This document shows positions 24,299 to 32,247 of a stretch of DNA of 37,575 nt, piece after piece. Each line of letters begins with the position of its first letter. Within the stretch, counting starts at the first letter, position 1. Position numbers and translations under genes: made by a program. Below the pieces are notes generated by a model. That model made no database searches. It saw only the letters and a program-made list of their open reading frames with translations, and was not told the DNA's origin. The stretch is from an uncultured Actinomycetes bacterium. Its GTDB lineage: Bacteria > Actinomycetota > Acidimicrobiia > Acidimicrobiales > RAAP-2. Location of the stretch: NCBI GenBank assembly GCA_903860745.1, contig CAIORQ010000019.1, forward strand, positions 1 to 37,575, given 5' to 3'.

Positions 24299-25219
24299 AT
24301 GAGTTCAGCGGTGCACAGGGAGTCGGGTGGGTTCGGTGAGCAGATGGTGGTGGCGGTCATCGGACTGGGCGCGATGGGCGCGCCCATGGCCACTCGTCTA
24401 GCGGGGATCTTCGAGGTCCGCGGCTGTGATCCCGTCGCGGACAACGCCGTGCGCGCCCGCGAGGGTGGCGTCCTCGTCACGGCGACCCCGCGGGAGGCGG
24501 CCACGGGGGCCGACGTGGTGCTGCTGGCCGTGCGAACCCTCGAACAGGTCGTGGCCGCGCTCTTCGACGACGACGGAGCGGTGACGGGTCTGGTGCCCGG
24601 CGCGGTGGTGATCCTTACCAGCACGGTCGGCGCGCCCGGCGCCCGCGCGATCGCCGAGCGGCTCGCGCCCTACGGGATTGCCTTGGTGGACGTGCCGGTG
24701 AGTGGGGGACCGCTGCGCGCCGGACGGGGTGACCTCCTCGTGATGGTGAGCGGTGCAGCCTCGGCGGTCGCGACGGTTCGCCCGGTGCTCGAACGGATGG
24801 CCTCATCGATCGCCGAAGTGGGCGAGAGGGCTGGTGACGGCCAGGCGATGAAGACGGTCAACCAGTTGCTGTGCGGCGTGCACATCGCAGCCGCCGCCGA
24901 GGCCCTGGCCCTGGCCAAGGGACTGGGGATCGACCCCCAGGCGGCGCTCGACGCGCTTGGGGCGGGCGCTGCGGCGTCGTTCATGCTGTCCAATCGCGGT
25001 CCGCGGATCGTCCAGGCCCTAGCCGGCGAGGACCCCGAAGTCCTCTCGAGGGAGGACATCTTCGTCAAGGACATGGGGATCGTGACCGACGCGGGCCGCG
25101 GCGCGCACGTAGCGCTACCCGTGGCGGCGGCGGCCGAACAGCTCTACCAGCTGGGGGCCGCGGCCGGGTTGGCGTCACGCGATGATTCGACGATCGCGAC
25201 CGTCCTTCTGCGACCCTAG
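24299..25219 (+). CDS. Beta-hydroxyacid dehydrogenase (3-hydroxyisobutyrate/L-threonate dehydrogenase type)
   Basis: A 306-residue NAD-dependent enzyme. Rossmann loop IGLGAMGAPMA (21-31), substrate segment DVPVSGGPLRAGRGDLLVMVSG (131-152), catalytic Lys185 in KTVNQLLCG, and FVKDMGIVTDAG. The closest known context is LtnD beside a DUF1537 kinase in four-carbon acid operons, where it oxidises the C2 hydroxyl. GAGGAG precedes ATG 24299. About fifteen residues precede the Rossmann strand, so a start at the internal ATG (MVVAVIGLG) is possible. It is the last gene of the plus-strand operon and converges on the minus-strand one after 22 bases. Confidence 0.9.
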   Translation: MSSAVHRESGGFGEQMVVAVIGLGAMGAPMATRLAGIFEVRGCDPVADNAVRAREGGVLVTATPREAATGADVVLLAVRTLEQVVAALFDDDGAVTGLVPGAVVILTSTVGAPGARAIAERLAPYGIALVDVPVSGGPLRAGRGDLLVMVSGAASAVATVRPVLERMASSIAEVGERAGDGQAMKTVNQLLCGVHIAAAAEALALAKGLGIDPQAALDALGAGAAASFMLSNRGPRIVQALAGEDPEVLSREDIFVKDMGIVTDAGRGAHVALPVAAAAEQLYQLGAAAGLASRDDSTIATVLLRP

Positions 25220-25241
25220 GATCGTCGTTTCGCTCGATGGT

Positions 25242-26267
25242 TCACGTGAAGCGAGGGGACCCGTCTGGATTCATCCCCTGGACGAGTCGGGTGTCGTGGA
25301 ACAGCGACGTCTCAATGACGATCTCCCGACATTGCCGCGCGGCGAAAGTGACGCCGGGCTGTCGCGTCGCGCGCGCGTGGCTCATGCCGTGCCCGGGGAC
25401 GGTGGTGGCGGGTTCGACGGCGAGGGCGTAGGCCCGCTTGAACCAGGGCCAGCCCTCTCCGCAGTGCACCTCCTGCCAGAGCCAGGCCTTGTCGAAGACC
25501 TCCCCTGACCAGCGAAAACTAACTCCGAGTCCCCGGTGGGGGTTGGTGATGGCGAAGAAGGGCTCGTCGGGGTCGGTCAGGTACGCGAGCAGGGCGCGTG
25601 GTCGGTCGGGACCCGGTATGACGCGTAGGTCCAACTCCGTCCCGTCGATGGTGCGCACGACGGGCCACGCGTGGCGCGAGTCGGCTGCCAGCAGGGTGCC
25701 CGGGCTGAGGTCGTCAGCCACGACGGCGCGGAACCCGGTGGCGAGTAGGCACCCCTCCTCCAGGAAGGGCGCGCCGAACGCCGGATGATGCGACCACATG
25801 ACTTCGAGATCCTCGTCGGAGTCGTTGGTCACGAGTTCGTGCAACGTGAAGGTTGATCCGCTCAGCTCGATCTCGCGACGCACCCGCAGGGGGACGGAGA
25901 ACAGGCTGGTCTCGAGGACCGCGTGGCACGGACTGTGTTCGAGGACTTCCCACGCCAGTAGCGCGGCTTCGCCGTGGTAGCCCCACGACGTGCCGTTTTC
26001 GACGCACTCGTCGCCACCGTTGGGCAAGAGGACCTGCCAGCCTCCCGGATAGGCCTCCATCCAGCGTTGCATCGACGTGGCGGCGCGTAGCCAGGGACCG
26101 GGCTCGCGGACGCCCCACGGGGCCTTGAGCAGAACGTCGACGCCGGAAGCTCGGTCGATCATCTCGTAGATGTCCGCCCCCTTGTCGGGCAGGAGCGTGA
26201 CGGTCATCTCTTCGCTGCTCAGGGTGAGGAGTCGCGACGCGGCGGGACGCGGGACGCGGGCGTTCAC
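25242..26267 (-). CDS. Aldose 1-epimerase (galactose mutarotase-like) protein
   Basis: A 341-residue beta-sandwich protein. LLPDKGADIYEMIDRASGVDVLLK opens the fold, GGWQVLLPNGGDECVENG follows, and WSHHPAFGAPFLEEG carries the His pair expected of mutarotases, with the later FFAITNPHRGLGVSFRW. The family interconverts sugar anomers. GTG 26267 overlaps the stop of the KDPG-aldolase-type gene (GTGA), so it is the last gene in that operon. Preferred sugar is unknown. Confidence 0.82.
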   Translation of the reverse strand: MNARVPRPAASRLLTLSSEEMTVTLLPDKGADIYEMIDRASGVDVLLKAPWGVREPGPWLRAATSMQRWMEAYPGGWQVLLPNGGDECVENGTSWGYHGEAALLAWEVLEHSPCHAVLETSLFSVPLRVRREIELSGSTFTLHELVTNDSDEDLEVMWSHHPAFGAPFLEEGCLLATGFRAVVADDLSPGTLLAADSRHAWPVVRTIDGTELDLRVIPGPDRPRALLAYLTDPDEPFFAITNPHRGLGVSFRWSGEVFDKAWLWQEVHCGEGWPWFKRAYALAVEPATTVPGHGMSHARATRQPGVTFAARQCREIVIETSLFHDTRLVQGMNPDGSPRFT

Positions 26268-26911
26268 GGCTGGCCCCCGGCCGGTGCGGCGCGGGCGGCG
26301 ACGATGTCCTCGTAGCGCTGACGCAGGGCCGCCGCGTGCTGGGTCTGTCGGGCCAGGTCCCCGTCGGCGAGCGCGTCCTTGTCGAGGAGTTCCGATCCCA
26401 CGCAGATGCCCTCGGCCCCGGCATCGAGATAGTTGCCGAAGTCGGCGATGTGCACGCCGCCGGAGACCACCGAACGCAGTTGGGGGAACGGTCCGCGCAA
26501 GGTGCGGAGGTAGTCGGCCCCGCCCATCACGTCGATGGGGAAGATTTTGATCACGCGCACCCCGATGCGCAGGGCGGCGTGGACCTCCCCGGGCGTCGCG
26601 GCCCCGCCAACGTAGTCGAGTCCCGCCTCGCGGGCGACGGCGAGGACGTCCGCGTCGGTCACCGGCGAGACCAGGAAGGTGGCGCCGGCGTCGAGTGCCG
26701 CCGCCGCCTGCGAGACGTCGAGAACCGTGCCGGCCCCCACACGGGCGCCCGTCGCCGAGCACTCTTCGATGATGTCCAGCGCACCCGGGGTCGTCATGGT
26801 GATCTCGATGAGGTCGATGCCGGCGTCGACGAAGGAGCGCGCGACCAACCCGGCGAGTCGTCTGGTTGGTTGACGAATCACGGCGACGAGACCGTTGACG
26901 TCGCGGGTCAT
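26264..26911 (-). CDS. eda: 2-dehydro-3-deoxyphosphogluconate (KDPG) aldolase family
   Basis: A 215-residue class I aldolase. Arg13 in AVIR, Glu36 in IEITMTTP, GAGTVLD, and the Schiff-base Lys122 in IKIFPIDVMGG match the Eda family. Known chemistry is cleavage of KDPG or 2-keto-3-deoxy-6-phosphogalactonate to pyruvate and glyceraldehyde-3-phosphate. ATG 26911 has GGAGG ten bases upstream; GTG 26920 would give a GTGA overlap with the kinase gene and cannot be excluded. It could act on 2-keto-3-deoxygluconate made by the mannonate dehydratase at 18916 once phosphorylated. Confidence 0.9.
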   Translation of the reverse strand: MTRDVNGLVAVIRQPTRRLAGLVARSFVDAGIDLIEITMTTPGALDIIEECSATGARVGAGTVLDVSQAAAALDAGATFLVSPVTDADVLAVAREAGLDYVGGAATPGEVHAALRIGVRVIKIFPIDVMGGADYLRTLRGPFPQLRSVVSGGVHIADFGNYLDAGAEGICVGSELLDKDALADGDLARQTQHAAALRQRYEDIVAARAAPAGGQP

Positions 26912-26916
26912 AGTGC

Positions 26917-28389
26917 TCACTCCTCCTCGTGGCGCTGTTGCCACTCTAGTGAGGCGGCGCTGGCGTCTTTGTAGAGACGTAGGAGACGCCGCGACTCCTC
27001 GACCTGCTCCGCGCGGGGTTCGCGCAATCGGCTCTCGTCGGCCAGGAGTCGGCTCAGCGTCGCCAAGTCCCCTCCGGCGGCCGCGGCCGCCAACATGGCC
27101 GCGCCGCGCGCGGACATTTCCTGGTCGTGGTGCAGTTGCAGCGCAAGCCCCGTACCGCGCAGGGCCATGTCCTCCCAGAGCGGGTCGCCCACGCCCCTCC
27201 CCACGGTCTCCACCAGCCGAAGCGGATCGCCACAGGCGTTCTCCACCAGTTCCAAGATGTGACGGGCGCACAAGAGCACGGACAGCACCACCGACAAAGC
27301 GATTTCCGCGGGCCCGTGGGTCTCGTTGAGGTTGGCGAAGAGAGCGCGTACCGAGGTGTTCCACAGAGGAGCCCGTTCGCCCGATAGGTAGGGCACGAAG
27401 ACGGGGATGGAACCACTCGCCTGCGACGCCAGCGCCGAGAGATCCTCCACACGGCACCCGAGCAGACGCGCCACCCAGGCGAGCGACGCTCCCCCCGACT
27501 GCGTGGGTCCGTAGAGGAGAGGTTTCGGCGAGCAGCTATGGGGAACGTTGAAGAGGCCCGGGGACCGGGCTCCGTCGTCGTTGACAGCGGCGCCGACGAT
27601 GCTGGACGTGCCAGTGAAGAGGAAGGCGCTGGTGTTCGCGAAGCAGCCAGACGCCAGGATCTCGGCCAGGGCGTCGCTCCAGCCCACACTCACGGGCGTG
27701 CCCGCGGCGAGTCCGGTGGCCGCCGCCGCTGCGGGGGTGACGACACCGAGCGGGTCCCAGGCGTTGCGCAGGTCGGGGCAGTGTTCGCCGTCCCAGCCGC
27801 AGGCGGCGAGAACCGTCGAGGCGGGCGCGACGGTGGCCACGTTGCACAGACCCTTGGAGGACCAGGGATCAGACGCCATCGCATCGGTCAGGTAGCAGCC
27901 CACGTAGTCCTTGGCCTGCAGGACGGTCCGAGTGCGCCGGCGCGTCTCGCCCTCGTGGCGAGCGACCCACGAGAGCCGGGCGGGGATGTTTGACGCCGAC
28001 CACGCCAGGTTCGTGCCGAAGAGGGGTTCGGGAGGACCCAGGCTGCGCGACAGCTCGGCGGCCTCGCGGGAGGCTCTGGTGTCCTGCCACGTGATGGCCG
28101 GACGAACCGGGAGTCCGTCCTCGTCGACGAAGACGATGGTGGGAGTTTGGCCGCACAGGCCCACCGCGTCGGGCGGTGAGGCGAGGTCCATGGCCGCGAT
28201 CGCCCGAGCCAGCGCGCTCACCCACTCGGCCGGGTCCTGTTCCGCCTCGCCCGCGCTACCTCGCCGGGTTGGGTAGGGGACCGACGCCGTGGCCCGGACG
28301 ACCCCTAGCTCGTCGAGGAGCACGGTGCGCAGGGAACCGGTGCCGACGTCCACACCTAGGAAGCGTGCGGGAGCGCTCCGCGTGCTCAT
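26917..28389 (-). CDS. FGGY-family carbohydrate kinase (xylulokinase-like)
   Basis: A 490-residue kinase. FLGVDVGTGSLRTVLLD is the first phosphate loop, followed by VGLCGQTPTIVFVDEDG, ITWQDTRA, AKDYVGCYLT, GWSDALAEILASG, FTGTSSIVG, and VPYLSGERAPLWN (FGGY signature region). Substrate is a sugar or polyol; xylulokinases are the nearest by layout, but that does not fix the substrate. ATG 28389 is preceded by GGGAG; a GTG at 28425 would overlap the ROK gene and add 12 residues. It is about 28 bases from the ROK gene. Confidence 0.88.
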   Translation of the reverse strand: MSTRSAPARFLGVDVGTGSLRTVLLDELGVVRATASVPYPTRRGSAGEAEQDPAEWVSALARAIAAMDLASPPDAVGLCGQTPTIVFVDEDGLPVRPAITWQDTRASREAAELSRSLGPPEPLFGTNLAWSASNIPARLSWVARHEGETRRRTRTVLQAKDYVGCYLTDAMASDPWSSKGLCNVATVAPASTVLAACGWDGEHCPDLRNAWDPLGVVTPAAAAATGLAAGTPVSVGWSDALAEILASGCFANTSAFLFTGTSSIVGAAVNDDGARSPGLFNVPHSCSPKPLLYGPTQSGGASLAWVARLLGCRVEDLSALASQASGSIPVFVPYLSGERAPLWNTSVRALFANLNETHGPAEIALSVVLSVLLCARHILELVENACGDPLRLVETVGRGVGDPLWEDMALRGTGLALQLHHDQEMSARGAAMLAAAAAGGDLATLSRLLADESRLREPRAEQVEESRRLLRLYKDASAASLEWQQRHEEE

Positions 28390-28417
28390 GGCCACAACTC
28401 CCGATCGAGAATGGTCG

Positions 28418-29431
28418 TCATTCACCGAGCACCGCGTGACTGAGCTGACGGGGGATCGTCGCGAAGGACTCGCCGATCAGGGAAACCGCCAGCGCGGAGT
28501 AGTCGCTGATCAGCTCCGAGAGCTGAGCGGCGACGACGCGGCAGCTCGCCGCGGACGCGCGGAGGGCCTCGCGCGACAACGCCGCCTCCATTGAGAGTCT
28601 GAGCAACGCCTCTTGGCGCGTGAAGATGCCGCCGATGACGATCACCTCGGGGTTGAGCAGGTCGACGAGCTGGGCCAGCGTCGAACCCAGCCGTTCGCCC
28701 ACGTCGGCCCAGAGTTCGAGCGCTATCGGGTCACCGGCCCGGGCGGCGTCCGCGGCATCGCGTGCGGTGAGGGTTGCGAGGTCCTCCTCGCTGCGGGCGA
28801 GAAGCGTGTCGCGTCCGGCCGCCCAGGCGTCGCGGGCGCGCTGCGCCGCCCAACACGCGATGCCGCCGCCACTACAGAAACCCTCGAAGGAGCCGTACTT
28901 GCCGTAGCCCCAGGGTCCCTCGTCGGCCAGGCGCCAATGCCCCACCTCGCCCGCGAGTCCGAGGGCGCCACCGTGAAGTTGGCCGCCCAGGATGAGTCCC
29001 GCCCCCATACCGGTGCCCATGGTCAAAAAGACCGACGTCCGGCTCCCCCGGGCCGCCCCCCACGACCATTCGGCCAGCGCTCCCGCACTGGCGTCGTTCA
29101 TCAGCCGCGCGCGCACCCCCCAGCGTTTCACGAAGGGGGTGACGACGTCGAAGTCATCCCAACCAGGGAGGTTGGGCGGCGAGAGGACGAGACCGCGGCC
29201 CTCGTCGAGCGGTCCGCCGCAGACGATGCCGATCCTCGCTAAGGTCGCGTCGGGGAGATCAGAAAGCAGGTCGGCGAGCATCGCCGAGAGGCTCTGCACC
29301 ATCTCCGTCGCGGAGCCACGCGTCGGCACCTCGCCTCGGCCGTGCCACCGCACGTACTCATTCTCGCAGGTGGCGACCGCCACTGAGCACTTGGTGCCGC
29401 CGATGGCCACGCACGCGAAGGCTCGCGTCAT
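28418..29431 (-). CDS. ROK-family sugar kinase lacking the zinc cysteines
   Basis: A 337-residue ROK protein without an N-terminal DNA-binding domain, so a kinase and not a repressor. AIGGTK (9-14, usual DIGGTK), catalytic Asp113 in LMNDASAGALAEW, GTGMGAGLILGGQLHGG, and GEVGHWRL are clear. The usual zinc motif C-x-C-G-x-x-G-C is replaced by W-G-Y-G-K-Y-G-S at 174-181, so all three cysteines are missing although His165 stays. The start ATG 29431 overlaps the SIS gene stop (ATGA). It probably phosphorylates a hexose or amino sugar; the sugar is unknown. Confidence 0.87.
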   Translation of the reverse strand: MTRAFACVAIGGTKCSVAVATCENEYVRWHGRGEVPTRGSATEMVQSLSAMLADLLSDLPDATLARIGIVCGGPLDEGRGLVLSPPNLPGWDDFDVVTPFVKRWGVRARLMNDASAGALAEWSWGAARGSRTSVFLTMGTGMGAGLILGGQLHGGALGLAGEVGHWRLADEGPWGYGKYGSFEGFCSGGGIACWAAQRARDAWAAGRDTLLARSEEDLATLTARDAADAARAGDPIALELWADVGERLGSTLAQLVDLLNPEVIVIGGIFTRQEALLRLSMEAALSREALRASAASCRVVAAQLSELISDYSALAVSLIGESFATIPRQLSHAVLGE

Positions 29432-30078
29432 CCGAAGAAGGCTGCTTCGATGGCGAGACACAGCGAGTGGTAGACAATCTGGTGGTTGTGCTGGATGTGG
29501 GGCGTGTCGGCGCCGGGAACGGCGATGACGACGTCGGCGAGGTCCGTGACCGATCCTCGTCCTGGCCCGGTCAACGCGATGCTCACCAGTCCCCGCGCTT
29601 TCGCCGTGCGAAGGGCGTGCACGACGTTGCGTGAATTGCCCGACGTGCTCAGCGCCCACAGCACGTCACCGGGGCGACCGTAGGCCATCACCTGCTGGGC
29701 GAAGATGAGGTCCCCCCCCTGGTCGTTGGCGATGGCGGTCAGCAGCGCCGATTGGCTCACCAAGGGCCAGACCGGCAGGCCGCGCGCCAGGGCGTCTCCG
29801 AGGTATCCGTCGTCACCCGCGTGGAGCAGCGACTGCTTCTCCACGTCGTCGAGCGGTCGAGGAATCGCGCAGGGCTTGGCGAGTTCCCCGGCGATGTGCT
29901 CGGCGTCGGACGCACTACCGCCGTTGCCGCAGACAAGGACCTGACGCCCGTCTCGCAAAGCGCTCTCGAGCCTCGCGTAGGCCTCCTCGATCGAGGCGCG
30001 AGCCGATGTCAGCGAAGGATTCTCGGAGTACAACTCGTGCCAGAGGTGAGAAACCACGTCGTGATGGGAGGTCGTCAT
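29428..30078 (-). CDS. SIS-domain phosphosugar isomerase (GmhA/DiaA-like)
   Basis: A 216-residue single SIS domain. CGNGGSASDAEHIAGEL is the phosphosugar-binding hallmark of GmhA, with LLTAIANDQG, STSGNSRNVVHAL and the late HIQHNHQIVYHSLC whose His matches the GmhA active-site region. GmhA isomerises sedoheptulose-7-phosphate; other members only bind phosphosugars. ATG 30078 lacks a ribosome site but lies eight bases after TACGAT, fitting a leaderless first gene; a GTG at 30120 is less likely. It heads the minus-strand operon and is coupled to the ROK kinase. Confidence 0.86.
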   Translation of the reverse strand: MTTSHHDVVSHLWHELYSENPSLTSARASIEEAYARLESALRDGRQVLVCGNGGSASDAEHIAGELAKPCAIPRPLDDVEKQSLLHAGDDGYLGDALARGLPVWPLVSQSALLTAIANDQGGDLIFAQQVMAYGRPGDVLWALSTSGNSRNVVHALRTAKARGLVSIALTGPGRGSVTDLADVVIAVPGADTPHIQHNHQIVYHSLCLAIEAAFFG

Positions 30079-30086
30079 CGGCGACG

Positions 30087-30092
30087 ATCGTA
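30087..30092 (-). promoter_or_regulatory. Candidate -10 box of the minus-strand sugar operon
   Basis: TACGAT (minus strand, 30092-30087) fits TANNNT and ends eight bases before ATG 30078. The implied transcript starts at or next to the ATG. A clear -35 is not visible. Confidence 0.4.
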
Positions 30093-30192
30093 CCGCACTT
30101 CGGCGGGGATCGTTGTCCACGTGGGGGCCGCGCAGGCAGTAAAGCCCAGGAATTTCAAGGAAAAATGCACCTCGACAAATTTCAACAGGTAG

Positions 30193-30221
30193 TTGAAGAA
30201 CTCAACATTCAGTGTTAAGGT
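30193..30221 (+). promoter_or_regulatory. Promoter of the amino-acid transporter operon
   Basis: TTGAAG (30193-30198), 17 bases, TAAGGT (30216-30221), with TG one base before the -10 (extended -10). The predicted transcript starts near 30228, about 70 bases before the ATG at 30300. The region 30140-30220 is AT-rich compared with its surroundings. Confidence 0.6.
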
Positions 30222-30299
30222 CGCCCAGAGTGGGAATGACATCCCAGCTCTTGAGGTGACGGTCAGAGTGGCGGGTCACTGGAATTGAAGGGGGAACAT

Positions 30300-31274
30300 A
30301 TGTTCAAAGCGAAGATGCGCAAGGTGGGCTTGCCCGTCTTGGTGGCGGGACTCGTTGGTCTGGGAATGGCACCGCTCGCCGGTGCATCTGCGGGGGCAGT
30401 GAACAACCCGGGTCAGGCCAACAAGATCTCCAACGGCTACGTCGCCAAGGTCAAGGAGAACGTCGCACTGCACAAGATGCTGCCGACCTACATCCAGAAG
30501 AAGGGCTACATCCTCATTGGGGCCCAGATGGAGAACGCGCCGGACGACTTCTTCTCCGGCACCTCCCAGGTCGCCGTCGGCTTCGAGGTCAACCTCGCGC
30601 ACGCGATCGGCAAGGTGCTGGGTGTGAACGTCAAGTACTTGCAGTTGCCGGTCTGGAGCTCGATCGTCCCCGCGGTCCAAGACGGCCGTGTCGACATGTC
30701 GATGACCGCGATGAACGACCGAGTGGCGCGTGAGGCGCTGATCAACTTCGTCGACTATCTCGTCGACGGCATCGGTATTCTCGTTAAGGGCGGCAACCCT
30801 GAGAACATCACTGGACCGTCGAGCCTCTGTGGCAAGAACGTGGCGGATTCGGCGGGCACGACCCAGGAGTCCTACCTACAGTCGCTCAACGCGGCGGGCG
30901 GACTCTGCGCGTCGAACCCCATCACCGAGGTTCTGGCGGCAAGTACGGCTCAAGAGCTGGCTGACCTGGCGACCAACCGCGCGGACGCGGTCTTGAACGA
31001 CAACATCACTGACGCCTTCGACGCGCAGACCATGGGTGGCGCCGTCGCGGCGGTCGACTACCCCGCGATTGAGAGCGGTCCCTACGGCATCGGTGTCCCG
31101 AAGAACGACGTCCACCTCTTGAAGGCGGTCTACGGCGCCCTGGGGCTGCTGATGAAGGGTGGTGCGAACAGCACGTACAAGGAGATCCTCAACGCCTGGA
31201 ACGTCGGATCAGTGGCCATTCCGGCCCCAGTCATCAACGGATGCGCCAAGCCGACCTACGCGCAGTTCTGCTAG
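30300..31274 (+). CDS. Polar amino-acid ABC transporter substrate-binding protein
   Basis: A 324-residue family 3 binding protein. Signal peptide: KAKMRK, core VGLPVLVAGLVGLGMAPLA, cleavage after GASA. There is no lipobox cysteine, unusual for an actinobacterial binding protein, so how it is retained is unclear. The mature part has YILIGAQMENAPDDFFSG, VGFEVNLAHAIGKVLGV, PAVQDGRVDMSMTAMNDRVAREALINFVDYL and ATNRADAVLNDN, all family 3 blocks. ATG 30300 has AGGGGG at ideal spacing; a TTG at 30285 is less likely. The ligand is probably an amino acid or related amine. Confidence 0.9.
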   Translation: MFKAKMRKVGLPVLVAGLVGLGMAPLAGASAGAVNNPGQANKISNGYVAKVKENVALHKMLPTYIQKKGYILIGAQMENAPDDFFSGTSQVAVGFEVNLAHAIGKVLGVNVKYLQLPVWSSIVPAVQDGRVDMSMTAMNDRVAREALINFVDYLVDGIGILVKGGNPENITGPSSLCGKNVADSAGTTQESYLQSLNAAGGLCASNPITEVLAASTAQELADLATNRADAVLNDNITDAFDAQTMGGAVAAVDYPAIESGPYGIGVPKNDVHLLKAVYGALGLLMKGGANSTYKEILNAWNVGSVAIPAPVINGCAKPTYAQFC

Positions 31275-31332
31275 CACTTCACCCGGGTCCATCCACCGTC
31301 GAAGAGAAAGTTAGAAGATCTTGGAAGAGTTG

Positions 31333-32247
31333 ATGGATTCGTCGAAGTTCAGTGGCGAGATACCCATCGTCCCTCTGCGAAAGTGGGGACGATGGGTATC
31401 CGCCATCATCATCGTGCTGTTGTTCATCGCGCTGATCGTGAGCCTGCGTCATGCCCAGATCGTGTGGGGCGACGTACCGAAGTTCTTCACGTACCGCACG
31501 ATGATCCAGGGCCTCTATATGACGGTTTTGTTGACGCTTGCGTGCATGGCCACCGGCATCGTCCTCGGGGTCATCGTCGCGATCATGCGCCGCTCCACAA
31601 ACCCCGTAATGTCGTGGATGGCGTGGCTGTACATCTACGTCTTCCGCGGTCTGCCGGCCCTGTTGCAGCTCTTCATCTGGTACAACCTGGCCCTCGCCTT
31701 CAAGACGATTGGCATCCCGGGTCTCTTCAGCGTCTCGACCAATGCCGTTATGACGTCTTTCGTGGTCGGTGTTCTGGGACTGGGCCTCAACGAGAGCGCG
31801 TATTACGCCGAGATCGTCCGCGCCGGCTTCAACAGCGTGGACCACGGCCAGGTCGAGGCCGCCGCCTCTATTGGGATGAGGCCCTCGCAGTCAATGCGCC
31901 GCGTTATCCTCCCTCAGGCGATGAGGGTAATCATCCCCCCCACGGGCAACGACTTCATCAACATGATCAAGGGAACCTCCCTGGCGTCGACCATCGGGGT
32001 CCATGAGTTGCTGCTGTCGGCCCAGAACATCTATTCGGCCAATTTCCGGATCATGGAAGCACTGATGTCCGCGGCCCTGTGGTACATGGTGCTGGTTTCG
32101 GTGGCCAGCATCGGCCAGTACTTCATCGAGAAGAAGTTCGCCGCGGATCGATCCAACCCCGCGTCGATGAAGAAGGTCATGGCCACGTCGCTCAATCCCA
32201 ACGGTTTCTTCCGTCGTTTCGTGGGGCGCAGCGAGGTGCCGGCATGA
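31333..32247 (+). CDS. Polar amino-acid ABC transporter permease
   Basis: About 304 residues with five or more membrane helices. A first helix [16 protein letters not shown] precedes the transport domain; [15 protein letters not shown] and the EAA loop [23 protein letters not shown], which docks the ATPase, are diagnostic of the HisMQ/GlnP type. A single permease gene implies a homodimer. Start is uncertain between ATG 31333, TTG 31330 and TTG 31321; GGAAGAG lies close before. A long hairpin covers codons 9-23. The stop overlaps the ATPase gene (ATGA). Confidence 0.9.
   Translation: MDSSKFSGEIPIVPLRKWGRWVSAIIIVLLFIALIVSLRHAQIVWGDVPKFFTYRTMIQGLYMTVLLTLACMATGIVLGVIVAIMRRSTNPVMSWMAWLYIYVFRGLPALLQLFIWYNLALAFKTIGIPGLFSVSTNAVMTSFVVGVLGLGLNESAYYAEIVRAGFNSVDHGQVEAAASIGMRPSQSMRRVILPQAMRVIIPPTGNDFINMIKGTSLASTIGVHELLLSAQNIYSANFRIMEALMSAALWYMVLVSVASIGQYFIEKKFAADRSNPASMKKVMATSLNPNGFFRRFVGRSEVPA
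31359..31400 (+). repeat. Perfect 15-bp inverted repeat inside the permease gene start
   Basis: GATACCCATCGTCCC (31359-31373) and GGGACGATGGGTATC (31386-31400) are exact reverse complements with a 12-base loop. In mRNA this makes a very stable hairpin about 25 bases after the permease start. It has no T-run, so it is not a typical terminator. Confidence 0.85.
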
